DNA from: an uncultured Selenomonas sp.
GTDB taxonomy: Bacteria; Bacillota; Negativicutes; Selenomonadales; Selenomonadaceae
DNA: 64,000 nt
Direction: 5' to 3'
Assembly (NCBI GenBank): GCA_947167105.1
Contig: CAMVGU010000009.1
Location: 33,288 to 97,287 of the forward strand
A program made the translations under genes and the position numbers. Below, piece after piece: positions 56,575 through 64,000 of this stretch. Under the pieces are notes generated by a model that was given only the letters and a program-made list of their open reading frames with translations, did no database searches and had not been told where the DNA came from. Within the stretch, counting starts at the first letter, position 1; each line of letters begins with the position of its first letter.

Positions 56575-57555
56575 ATGAGTGTAGAAAGCAGCACGGTCAA
56601 GGGCGTGTTCATGGATGGCGACAATGCATCCTATGACAGGAACGCCAAGAAGTTCCTGTCCGAGAAGGCACTTCTGGCAAGGATTCTGAAGGATCTGGTG
56701 GCAGAGTTCCGGGAGTGCTCTCTCAAGGACATCGAGGAAAAGTGCATCGAGGGCGAGCCGAAGGTTGCCATCAACAAGGTTCCCGTGGCTCCCGACCTTA
56801 CGAATGCGGCGCGGGAGACTGCCAAGAAGAAAGGCAGTCCTTCGAAAATCAAGGGCAGCCGCAACGAGGACAGCAGTTCAACCGAGGGTGGCATCACGTT
56901 CGACATCCTGTTCCGCGCCATTGTGCCAGCCACGGGAGAGACGATTGCACTCATCATCAACATGGAGCCGCAGCGCACCGTGCATACAGGCTACTCCCTT
57001 GTACGCCGTGGTGTCTACTATGCCTGCCGGATGATTTCCTCCCAGAAGGAAGTGGAGTTCAAGGGCGAAGACTTTGACGGCATCAAGAAGGTCTATACTA
57101 TCTGGCTGGTGATGGATGCGCCGCGAGGCGGTTCGAACTCCATCCGCCGATACGAGATAAAAGAGAAGATTCTTCACGGCCATGGGCATGAGGATGCGAG
57201 GAACTACGACCTGATGGTGGTCATCATGGTCTATCTTGGGAAACAGAAAACACGGCATCGGCTGCTCCGATTGCTCCATTTGATTTTCTTGGACAAGATG
57301 AAAGCGGCGGAAAAGGCGAAGAAACTGAAAGACGAATACGATTTGATACTTACGCCAGATATGGAGAAGGAGTTGACGGAAATGGGCAGCTTGGCAGAAG
57401 GCATCGCTGAGAGGGCGAGGATGGAAGAGAAAGAATTTACGATTGTAGAGAATATGCGAAAGATGATAAAGAATTCCAATATGACTCTGCAACAGATAAT
57501 GGACATGCTGGAAATTCCCATGAAGGACCGAGAAAAATATGCTGCATTGGTTTAA
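56575..57555 (+). CDS. PD-(D/E)XK nuclease family transposase-like protein
   Basis: The 326 residues match the group annotated as PD-(D/E)XK nuclease family transposase or Rpn-like recombination-promoting nuclease. The nuclease core is TFDILFRAIVPATGETIAL near 108 followed by IINMEPQ near 128, the Asp and Glu of the catalytic site. The C-terminal third is helical and charged. A second, truncated copy of its end lies directly downstream. It is GC-richer than the defence operon. Confidence 0.75.
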   Translation: MSVESSTVKGVFMDGDNASYDRNAKKFLSEKALLARILKDLVAEFRECSLKDIEEKCIEGEPKVAINKVPVAPDLTNAARETAKKKGSPSKIKGSRNEDSSSTEGGITFDILFRAIVPATGETIALIINMEPQRTVHTGYSLVRRGVYYACRMISSQKEVEFKGEDFDGIKKVYTIWLVMDAPRGGSNSIRRYEIKEKILHGHGHEDARNYDLMVVIMVYLGKQKTRHRLLRLLHLIFLDKMKAAEKAKKLKDEYDLILTPDMEKELTEMGSLAEGIAERARMEEKEFTIVENMRKMIKNSNMTLQQIMDMLEIPMKDREKYAALV

Positions 57556-57581
57556 TGCAGACAACTCAAGGACATTGATGA

Positions 57582-57836
57582 TCCATCCGTCAGTATAAAA
57601 TCAAGGAGATGATTCTCCACGGACATGGGCATGAAGCTGTGAAGAACAAGGAGTTGACGGAGATGGGCAGCTTGGTAGCAGGCATCGCCGAGAGGGTGAG
57701 ACAGGAAGAGAAAAACTTGACAATTGTAAATTCTATCCGTAATTTGATGGAAACATTGCATCTGACAGCGGAGCAAGCGATGAATGCTCTAAAAATTCCT
57801 GCTACAGAGCAAGGAAGATATGTCGCGCAAATTTGA
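57582..57836 (+). pseudogene. Truncated copy of the PD-(D/E)XK gene end
   Basis: The frame restarts SIRQYKIKEMILHGHGHE, matching the parent gene near its residue 190, and then jumps to the last 60 residues (ELTEMGSL...IPATEQGRYVAQI). The 40-residue middle is deleted. This is the tail of a second copy, so tandem duplication and decay took place here. It has no start signal of its own. Confidence 0.8.
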
Positions 57837-58149
57837 CCACATAAATCACAACGGGCATTACAGAAGGTTGTATATCTTTCCTGTGATGCCCATTCGGTTT
57901 CTTCGAATGTTCCTGCTGGTTTTCTTGGGAAAGTTAACCATGGCAGAAAATTCTCACTGGTAAAAATGGGAAAATTTTATAGAAAATATTGTTAATTTGT
58001 ATGCGTCAATTAATGCATGATGCTTTCATATGGATGATCACTCCTAATGAAATTCCAAAATATGGATTCATGCAGATGTGGAAACGCTGTGCAAGTGTGA
58101 CATTCTATTTCGTTGAGGCATAGATTTCAAATGGAAGGCGAGAGATGTA
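57837..58149. other. AT-rich gap with a hairpin
   Basis: The gap holds a stem-loop GGGCATTACAG (57853-57863) against CTGTGATGCCC (57881-57891). It may end transcription of the upstream fragment. No gene was seen; the segment nearest to the next gene is AT-rich. Confidence 0.5.
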
Positions 58150-59259
58150 ATGGATACTACAGAATTTGAAAAAATTCTCAACGATACAGTTATTCGTTCA
58201 GACATTCCTTTTCAGAAGCAGGTTTCGCTGAATGAAAAACTTTATGGCTATGCACAGAAAAATATGCCAGAAAAATTGTTTCGTTACAGAAAGTGTACTG
58301 AAAGAAGCATAGATGCGTTTTATAGAGATCGGGTTTGGGTATCAACTTCCATAAGCATGAATGACGGATTTGATGCTCGAATGTATTTTGACAAGAATGC
58401 CATACGTTTGTGGAGAGATAAGCTGGTATCCGAGAAAACGATCAATTACCTTAAGGAGTTTTGCCAATCTGACAACTGCCTCCCGAGTGAAATCGTAGCT
58501 TTTCCAGACATGGCTGATACTTTCAAAACCGTAGTTGCGTTGATGCCAGAGCAGTTCGAGCAAATCATCACCGCTTATACGAATTTTGTTAGCAGTAACA
58601 TTGAGATGGTAATTGGCTCTATTGCTGATCTGACACAGAAGACATTGAAATTCTGCTGCTTAAGTGAAAAAATCAATTCTTCAGTTATGTGGGGATTGTA
58701 CGCAAATGACGAGTCAGGATTTGCCTTGGAATATTATTGTCGTAATCTATATTCATCTGTCCCGTTGGAAAATGAACAACAAAGACTTTGTACATGTTTC
58801 CCAATAATCTATGGGAATCGCAGATTCCAGGTTCCGACTGAGTACATCAAATATTTGCTGCAATATAGGTTAATGAATACAATGCTCTTAAGGTCTGGTT
58901 ATGCAAAGTGTTATTCATATGCAGCCAAATCAATTCTTAGCTCACTTCCATGTCCAGATAATTTGATTCCAACCAAGATAGCATTACATAAATCCAACGA
59001 GTGGAAGCAAGAAGCAGAATGGCGCTTATTCTGTTCCAGCAATGATGATCAAGACTTTCAAGATGCCGCACATGGCTATTTTACGATGAAACCTTCCGCA
59101 TTGTATTTGGGCAGACGGATTACCTCTATTTATGAGAAGATTCTGTCTGATATCGCCAAGGAAAAAGGTATTCCTATATACAAGATGAGTTTGGATGACG
59201 ATTCTATTTCGTACGATCTAATACCGAAGCAAATAGGGCCTCTCCGAAACCTGTCATAG
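58150..59259 (+). CDS. DUF2971 domain protein
   Basis: The 369 residues open with KLFRYRKCTERSIDAFYRDR, the DUF2971 landmark, followed by ALYGLYANDESGFALEY-like sequence near 187. DUF2971 proteins are often found in defence or mobile islands, but their role is unknown. The last ten residues overlap an integrase remnant in another frame, so the natural end may be altered. The gene is AT-rich, unlike the flanks. Confidence 0.75.
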   Translation: MDTTEFEKILNDTVIRSDIPFQKQVSLNEKLYGYAQKNMPEKLFRYRKCTERSIDAFYRDRVWVSTSISMNDGFDARMYFDKNAIRLWRDKLVSEKTINYLKEFCQSDNCLPSEIVAFPDMADTFKTVVALMPEQFEQIITAYTNFVSSNIEMVIGSIADLTQKTLKFCCLSEKINSSVMWGLYANDESGFALEYYCRNLYSSVPLENEQQRLCTCFPIIYGNRRFQVPTEYIKYLLQYRLMNTMLLRSGYAKCYSYAAKSILSSLPCPDNLIPTKIALHKSNEWKQEAEWRLFCSSNDDQDFQDAAHGYFTMKPSALYLGRRITSIYEKILSDIAKEKGIPIYKMSLDDDSISYDLIPKQIGPLRNLS

Positions 59260-59402
59260 AACGAATCGTGGGCGGCTACAGCGACTTCCTGTTCTTGGAT
59301 AAAGATGGTATGCCATTGGTGACGATACACTGGAGCATAGCCTCGAGCACATGGTGGCGATATAACAACGAGATATTTCGCATCCAGCTTCCCAACCCAT
59401 GA
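59250..59402 (+). pseudogene. Second integrase remnant
   Basis: The 50-codon frame reads PVIERIVGGYSDFLFLDKDG then MPLVTIHW and NEIFRIQLPNP, closely similar to residues 300-345 of the integrase at 55045 (VERIVDGYSGFLFLDKEG and EIFRIQLPN). Part of the middle is out of frame. This is a piece of a second Tn916-type integrase. Confidence 0.85.
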
Positions 59403-59421
59403 GTTATCTTGCCATTGAAAA

Positions 59422-59544
59422 TCATAAAAAGCGGGTACCGTAGAAGGACAATACCTCCTGCGATGCCAGTTCTTTCATTCCCTCATTCGTAGTAATACGG
59501 TAGTAACCCGTTTCCTCCGATGCCCCATTATGCCCGAGTTTGCC
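59422..59544 (-). pseudogene. Tyrosine recombinase C-terminal remnant
   Basis: On the minus strand a 40-codon frame reads KLGHNGASEETGYYRITTNEG and ends YGTRFL. The His and the following Tyr are nine residues apart, the spacing of the catalytic GH...Y of XerC/D-type recombinases. It is cut off upstream. It lies next to the severed phosphatase start, as an integrase would lie next to its attachment site. Confidence 0.5.
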
Positions 59545-59567
59545 CCGTTATGCTTTCAAGTAACCCT

Positions 59568-59612
59568 CTATAAGTCCCTGCTGCCGTGGCAGACAAAAAG
59601 TATCTTCTTCAT
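59568..59612 (-). pseudogene. Severed 5' end of a phosphatase gene
   Basis: Ten codons MKKILFVCHG on the minus strand match the start of the phosphatase at 30088 (MTKILFVCHG). A GGAGAT ribosome site is in front. After the active-site Cys-His-Gly the sequence is unrelated, so the gene has been cut in the active-site loop. The position is exactly 29,524 bp from the intact copy. Confidence 0.85.
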
Positions 59613-59883
59613 CACAAATCTCCTTCCTGATATGCCGTGATACGCCGTGAAATGCCGCTTTATGACGACCTTGCCGAGAGTGTGTCTGAATTATCGGAAA
59701 GTGTAGAAGTGGCATAATAGGGCAAATCAGGGCATATTAAGTCCCTCAAAAGTAGTAAAAACGTAGTAGGAATGGGGGTGTTTTACTACTCTCGCAAGCC
59801 CCTGAAAATGTCGGCGGCAAACGTACACTTTCCTTATCATAGCATGGGAGGACGGGAAACTCAACATTATGGACGGGATACCG
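59583..59883. repeat. Right direct repeat bounding the island
   Basis: This is the partner of 30059-30359. The last 190 bases (59694-59883) are identical; the first 111 bases, covering the severed phosphatase start, are diverged but without gaps. The perfect identity next to a diverged part suggests recent copying or recombination. Confidence 0.95.
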
Positions 59884-59973
59884 CACGTTCGTTTCATAAA
59901 GCCAACAGAATTATTTGACAAGTTCAGTCTTTGCATAGTATCCTCAATATACAGAAAGGGAGGCGGTTTGCTT

Positions 59974-60567
59974 ATGAAGAAAATATCGAAAATGGTAGGC
60001 GCGACGATGCTGTGCGCGGGTATGATGTTCTCATCTGCCGTTTGCGCAAGCGGCGGCGATGAAAACAATGCCTTCGCCGAAGGTGCATACAAAGCAAAAG
60101 TGATGGAAAGCATCGGGCATGGGAAGAGGGTTTATTTTGCAGGCCCGCTGTTCAACCAAGCGGAAAAGGATTTCAATCTGGCGATGACGAAAATACTGGA
60201 AGAACACGGCTATCAGGTCTTTTTGCCGCAGCGCGACGGCATCGAGGCCGTGAAGTTGGAAGGCAAGACGGAAGAAGAAGTTGTCAGGATGATTTTTGAG
60301 TTGGATGTCCGAGAGGTAAGGAACGCAGATATTGTTTTCATGAATCTGGACGGCCGGGTTCCCGACGAGGGGGCTTGCGTCGAGCTTGGCATCGCTTACG
60401 GCATCGGGAAAAGGTGCTATGGCATCAAGACAGATGCCCGTACTGCGGAAACCATGTTTGAGTTAAATCCGATGATAAGCGGATGCATGATAAAAATTTT
60501 CAGGAATTTCGACGGCGAGAAACTGAAAGACGAACTCATGCAGTACTTATCCGAGAACGAGCTTTAA
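59974..60567 (+). CDS. Exported nucleoside 2-deoxyribosyltransferase-like protein
   Basis: Nucleoside 2-deoxyribosyltransferases swap bases on deoxynucleosides. The 197 residues here carry VYFAGPLFNQAEKDF near 43, the acidic FMNLDGRVPDEGACVELGIAYG near 125 with the catalytic Glu, and NPMISG near 168. They begin with a signal peptide (MKKISKMVGATMLCAGMMFSSA), which is unusual for this family. The start is ATG 59974 behind GGGAGGCGG; an earlier in-frame ATG at 59869 lies inside the repeat. Confidence 0.78.
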   Translation: MKKISKMVGATMLCAGMMFSSAVCASGGDENNAFAEGAYKAKVMESIGHGKRVYFAGPLFNQAEKDFNLAMTKILEEHGYQVFLPQRDGIEAVKLEGKTEEEVVRMIFELDVREVRNADIVFMNLDGRVPDEGACVELGIAYGIGKRCYGIKTDARTAETMFELNPMISGCMIKIFRNFDGEKLKDELMQYLSENEL

Positions 60568-60627
60568 GGTGAAAAAGGGATTAATGGCTAAGTTATTTTT
60601 CGACAGTTCCTTAGTGGAGGACAAGCA

Positions 60628-61629
60628 ATGAGTGAAAAAGGACGTATTGCATGGCTGGATGCAGCAAAAGGCATTGCTATCGCATTCGTAGTTGCAGCAC
60701 ATTCTATTGGAGGGGAATGGTCGAATGTCTTATCCCCCATAAGGATGCCTATCTTCTTTGTGGCAGCAGGTTTCACTTTGAATCTGCAAAAATGGCAGAA
60801 TCGCAAATATGAATTTTTCCGCTCACGCGTAGAGCGTCTGCTCATTCCCTATTTTTTGCTGGAACTGCTGTTCTGGCCTATTTGGTCTGTACGTGGGATG
60901 TTTCTGCCGCGTGTGGGAACAGAACTGCCGCCCATCGAGGCTTTGGGCGGCATCTTGGGAGGCAATTCTGTTGATCTTCCTCTTGTCGCATTGTGGTTCC
61001 TTCCTTGCTTTTTCCTGGCAGAAAATATTTTCCTCTGGCTTTTCCCGGCAGATCAAACATTGGGCATAAGGAGCGTATTGACGGCCTTGTTCCTCAGCGC
61101 TTTAGGCTATCAGCTCGGCTGTATGGAGCATCTTCCCTGGGGGTTGGATATTGCGCTGTTCGCTCAGGGATTTATCCTGACCGGCAGGTGGCTCCGAGCC
61201 AAGGGACTGGAGAACCTTTCGGGCATTTGGAGCCTGTTTTTGCCGCTTTTCCTGCTGGCGGCGCAGAGTCACGTCAATGACTATTTCAACATGGCCGCGC
61301 GCATGTATGGCAGTTATCCTTTGCTTGCCTATGCCGCAGCGATTGGGGGGAGTATTCTGCTTATGCGAATCATGCAGCTTTTGGTGCATGATGCCACATC
61401 CTTCCCGGCTGAGATGGGCAGGCGTTCCATGGCTATTTATGTTCTGCATCCCTTCGTACAGATTATCATCACGGATGCTTTGCTATGCACATTCATCGAT
61501 GGAGATTACGGGACAGTTTTCAACCTTTGGCAGGCGGGAATCCCCATCGCTGTTTTGGGAATATTGATTCCCGTTTATGTGTCCCGTCACTGGGCGCAAA
61601 AGCCAATTTTGCGTCATTTAGGAATATAG
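60628..61629 (+). CDS. Acyltransferase family membrane protein
   Basis: The 333 residues fit the acyltransferase-3 family: RIAWLDAAKGIAIAFVVAAH near 5 with the conserved His, a FFVAAGF segment near 46, and about ten hydrophobic helices. Members O-acylate surface sugars. The end of the protein retains the usual YVLHPFVQIII segment near 270. GTGGAGG is upstream of the ATG. Confidence 0.85.
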   Translation: MSEKGRIAWLDAAKGIAIAFVVAAHSIGGEWSNVLSPIRMPIFFVAAGFTLNLQKWQNRKYEFFRSRVERLLIPYFLLELLFWPIWSVRGMFLPRVGTELPPIEALGGILGGNSVDLPLVALWFLPCFFLAENIFLWLFPADQTLGIRSVLTALFLSALGYQLGCMEHLPWGLDIALFAQGFILTGRWLRAKGLENLSGIWSLFLPLFLLAAQSHVNDYFNMAARMYGSYPLLAYAAAIGGSILLMRIMQLLVHDATSFPAEMGRRSMAIYVLHPFVQIIITDALLCTFIDGDYGTVFNLWQAGIPIAVLGILIPVYVSRHWAQKPILRHLGI

Positions 61630-61657
61630 ATGTCTATCCGGGAAAAAGGAGCATGAG

Positions 61658-62008
61658 ATGATGAGATTTTCTAAAAATGTACTGTTGCTTTTGCTGATGA
61701 CGCTTTTGATATGCTGCACCAATGTGGTGCAGGCGGCGTACTCGCGGGCGGATTTTCCGCCGGTGCTCATGTATCACGATGTCAGGGAAACGGCGCTCAA
61801 TTATTTCGATGTGACCACAGAGGATGTGTCTTTTGTAGTGCAGGACAGGGGACTGCTCCATGAGGATGCCAAGTACAGCATACCGAGGATTTATATGGGA
61901 TTGGAACTGGGCAAGGAGCATCTTGACAGATTTTCAGATTACGTGAATTGTTATAAGAAAATGCCGGCGGAGCTTTTTGTCGATCGTTGGGAATATTTCA
62001 AGGATTGA
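61658..62008 (+). CDS. Small exported protein, possibly internally deleted polysaccharide deacetylase
   Basis: The 116 residues begin with a signal peptide (residues 1-24), then FPPVLMYHDVRETALNYFDV, which resembles the start of NodB-type deacetylases. The catalytic middle is missing. The end (SIPRIYMGLELGKEH and KKMPAELFVDRWEYF) could be the end of such a protein. It may be an in-frame deletion derivative or an unrelated small protein. The start follows AAAAGGAG. Confidence 0.5.
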   Translation: MMRFSKNVLLLLLMTLLICCTNVVQAAYSRADFPPVLMYHDVRETALNYFDVTTEDVSFVVQDRGLLHEDAKYSIPRIYMGLELGKEHLDRFSDYVNCYKKMPAELFVDRWEYFKD

Positions 62009-62063
62009 TTTCATGTCGACAAAAATGCGATTGGAAGAAGGCATATAGAATTGGAGGCAGACT

Positions 62064-63605
62064 ATGGAAAAAGCATTCGCAATCCCAATATCCAGGCGTG
62101 ACTTCATGAAACTGGCGGGACTTACGGCGGCATCGTCCTTGCTTGGTATCAAAGACGATGCCGCAAAGGCAGAGGCTGCTCCTCCAGCGATAAGTGCGCT
62201 AGATTATAGCAAGGCGAATCTTCCCATTCTCTTTAATGTCGATGTCTGCGTGGTTGGCGGCGGCTCGGCGGGGACTGCGGCTGCTGTTACCGCTGCGCGA
62301 AAAGGAGCGAGGGTTGTCCTTGTGGAGCGGGGCATTTCCCTTGGAGGACTGGCGACTCAAGGATGTGTGTATCCTTGCATGCCTACTTTCATAGATGGCA
62401 GTGATACCCCCTACATCAAGGATTTAAACCGACGCATGGAAAAACAGGGGGTATCGCCCTTTCAAGACGTAGAGGATTCAGCTACTTTTTACGGAGGCGG
62501 CAGGGGACGGTATATACCGGAATATCTTGCTTTCGTGTACGATGAGATGTGTGAAGAGGCAGGCGTGGACATTCTTTACAATGCCACCTTGGTGGGAGCG
62601 GTGACCGACGGGGGCAGAATAGACAATTGTGTTGTTCAGACCATTGAAGGCCCGGGAAGAATACAGGCAAAGGTTTTCGTTGATGCCACGGGGGATGCGT
62701 TGCTTTCGAGGCTGGTGGGAGTTACGGCGGAAAGAGGATCGGAAAAAACCGGACGAAATCAGCCCATGACCCTGCGCTTTGAAATGGGTGGAATTGATGC
62801 CCCAAAGGTCCATCATTTCTTCAGAGATGATTTAAAGGACGGCTGGAAAACTGCACGCGGTGAAAAAGTCTTGGCGAAGGCTCTGAAAGAGGGGAGATTC
62901 CCTTTTGTTGAATTTGATAAAATGAAAACCACCGAGAAATTCTTCCAAGGCGGGGTAGCCCGGGGCGAATTGACCGAGGATGACATCCTGTATATCCAAG
63001 CATTTACGATTCCCGGCAAAACCGGTGTCATGTCCATGAACTGTCCGGAGATGCCGCCGCTATACTTCAGTTCCACAGATGCTGTTTCCATAAGCAGAGC
63101 GGTGACTTTTGGACGCCGCATGATGCGCCGTCTGGCGGGATTTTTCATCAAGAACATTCCCGGCTTCGAGAAAGCCTATATCAGCCGCGAAGCCAACATG
63201 GTAGGGGTGCGGGAATCTTGGCGGATTCGCGGGAAATACTATATGGAGGCTGACGATTATCTCAAGGCACATCATTTTCCCGATGGGGTTTGCCGCACGG
63301 CATATCCCATTGACATCCATGATGTGAAGCTGGATTACTTTGAAAAGCTGAAGAAAGGACAGTATTACGAAATACCATATCGCACCTTGGTGACGAACGA
63401 GATTTCCAACCTGCTTGTGGCGGGACGTTGCGCCAGCGGAAGTTTCGCCGCTCAGGCTTCTTTCCGTATTCAGCCCACCTGCATGAGCATGGGGGAGGCA
63501 GCGGGAATTGCGGTAGCTTGGGGGATTTCTCACGGAATCGAAGCTAACGCCCTGCGCTGGGAAGATATTCCTGCAGAAGAGCGTAGCTACGTGAGCGAGG
63601 GATAA
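62064..63605 (+). CDS. FAD-dependent oxidoreductase with Tat signal
   Basis: The 513 residues start with a twin-arginine signal SRRDFMKLAGL (residues 10-20), so the enzyme is probably exported folded. The FAD-binding GGGSAGTAAAVTAARKGARV motif is near 69, RGISLGGLATQG near 92, DATGDALLSRL near 209 and AGRCASGSFAAQASFRIQPT near 453. This is the FAD_oxidored (pfam12831) type. The substrate is unknown. GGAGG precedes the ATG. Confidence 0.85.
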   Translation: MEKAFAIPISRRDFMKLAGLTAASSLLGIKDDAAKAEAAPPAISALDYSKANLPILFNVDVCVVGGGSAGTAAAVTAARKGARVVLVERGISLGGLATQGCVYPCMPTFIDGSDTPYIKDLNRRMEKQGVSPFQDVEDSATFYGGGRGRYIPEYLAFVYDEMCEEAGVDILYNATLVGAVTDGGRIDNCVVQTIEGPGRIQAKVFVDATGDALLSRLVGVTAERGSEKTGRNQPMTLRFEMGGIDAPKVHHFFRDDLKDGWKTARGEKVLAKALKEGRFPFVEFDKMKTTEKFFQGGVARGELTEDDILYIQAFTIPGKTGVMSMNCPEMPPLYFSSTDAVSISRAVTFGRRMMRRLAGFFIKNIPGFEKAYISREANMVGVRESWRIRGKYYMEADDYLKAHHFPDGVCRTAYPIDIHDVKLDYFEKLKKGQYYEIPYRTLVTNEISNLLVAGRCASGSFAAQASFRIQPTCMSMGEAAGIAVAWGISHGIEANALRWEDIPAEERSYVSEG

Positions 63606-63699
63606 AGCAAATGAAGTATGGATTTCAGAAGTTGGAGGTTTTGTCTATGGACAAAGTTGGAACAATGGATTGATGACGAGGTAATTCACAATAGGGAAA

Positions 63700-64000
63700 A
63701 TGGTGGTTATGATGGACTACAATCGGAAAAGGCGTTGGGGAACTGTTGTTATCGTATTCATAGCGGCTGTTTTGGCGGCAGGCTATGCGATAGGAGATTA
63801 TTTTGTCGATTATGCTCTGAAGCGCGGCAACGAGACAGATCCGTTGGCGCCTCCTGCTGCCTGCGTCAATATTCTTGACAAGAGCAGAGAAATGCCTGAA
63901 GAACCGGCGGTGCCAACGGAAGAGTGGCGCATGACCATGCCGGATGGCAGGAATGTAGTGGCAGTAAGCTATAGGCCCGCCCAAACGGGACACCGCTGGG
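63700..64000 (+). CDS. Membrane-anchored protein, cut by the window end
   Basis: An open frame of 100 codons begins near ATG 63700 (ATG 63709 or 63712 equally possible). A basic start is followed by one hydrophobic helix (VVIVFIAAVLAAGYAIG) and the sequence DYFVDYALKRGNETDPLAPP. This resembles the N terminus of signal-anchored alpha/beta hydrolases, but the catalytic part is outside the window. Confidence 0.5.
   Translation, partial: MVVMMDYNRKRRWGTVVIVFIAAVLAAGYAIGDYFVDYALKRGNETDPLAPPAACVNILDKSREMPEEPAVPTEEWRMTMPDGRNVVAVSYRPAQTGHRW

Noticed and set aside
54618..59693. Conjugation genes of a Tn916-like element
   Set aside because: Only excisionase, integrase and remnants are present; no relaxase, coupling protein or transfer genes were seen, so the island is not a complete conjugative element.
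1..64000. CRISPR arrays, tRNA or rRNA genes
   Set aside because: No regularly spaced short repeats and no recognisable tRNA or rRNA sequence were found on reading both strands.

Overview
The window looks like chromosomal DNA of a Gram-negative Firmicute of the Negativicutes, most likely a Selenomonadaceae member (Selenomonas, Mitsuokella or a relative). The evidence is a Firmicutes-type S10-spc ribosomal operon, RNase Y followed by YmdB and SpoVS, a CIRCE element, a siroheme decarboxylase pair and a fairly high G+C content. This assignment is an inference from gene content, because no 16S rRNA gene is present.

Positions 1-30088 are ordinary core genome. The spc operon (rplV to infA, 1-8355) ends early: map is missing between adk and infA, and the alpha operon (rpmJ-rpsM-rpsK-rpsD-rpoA-rplQ) does not follow. 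Next comes a housekeeping run: rny, an unknown gene, ymdB, spoVS, a PHP phosphoesterase and a P-loop NTPase joined to an Asp23-like domain. These are followed by htpG under a CIRCE operator, an AI-2E-type membrane protein, a nucleotide-kinase-like gene, ahbA-ahbB, miaB-mutS-mutL, an orphan NifH-like ATPase divergent from nicotinate phosphoribosyltransferase, aroE, a fructosamine-kinase-like gene and a low-molecular-weight phosphatase.

Positions 30059-59883 form an accessory island bounded by a direct repeat of about 300 bp. Its inner 190 bp are identical in both copies (30170-30359 and 59694-59883), exactly 29,524 bp apart. Inside are a primase-helicase-PLD protein of the TOTE conflict type, an endonuclease IV and a truncated sfsA. 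Then comes an AT-richer, tightly coupled operon (35005-54617) behind a strong promoter. Its genes resemble the restriction half of the Dpd (7-deazaguanine) system (DpdE, DpdF, DpdG, DpdH and a small DpdI-position protein), joined directly to DISARM-type DrmA and DrmB and to a RelE-fold/UvrD helicase fusion. No base-modifying enzyme, methyltransferase or DrmC/DpdK-type PLD nuclease accompanies it. I consider this hybrid the most likely undescribed defence system in the window.

The right part of the island (54618-59693) is a scrapyard of mobile-element parts: an excisionase-like gene, a frameshifted Tn916-type integrase, a second integrase remnant, a tyrosine-recombinase tail, a PD-(D/E)XK transposase-like gene with a broken copy, a DUF2971 protein and the severed start of a second phosphatase gene. 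Positions 59974-64000 carry exported or membrane proteins: a nucleoside deoxyribosyltransferase with a signal peptide, an acyltransferase, a probably internally deleted polysaccharide deacetylase, a Tat-exported FAD oxidoreductase and the start of an anchored protein cut by the window end. No rRNA, tRNA or CRISPR array was seen.
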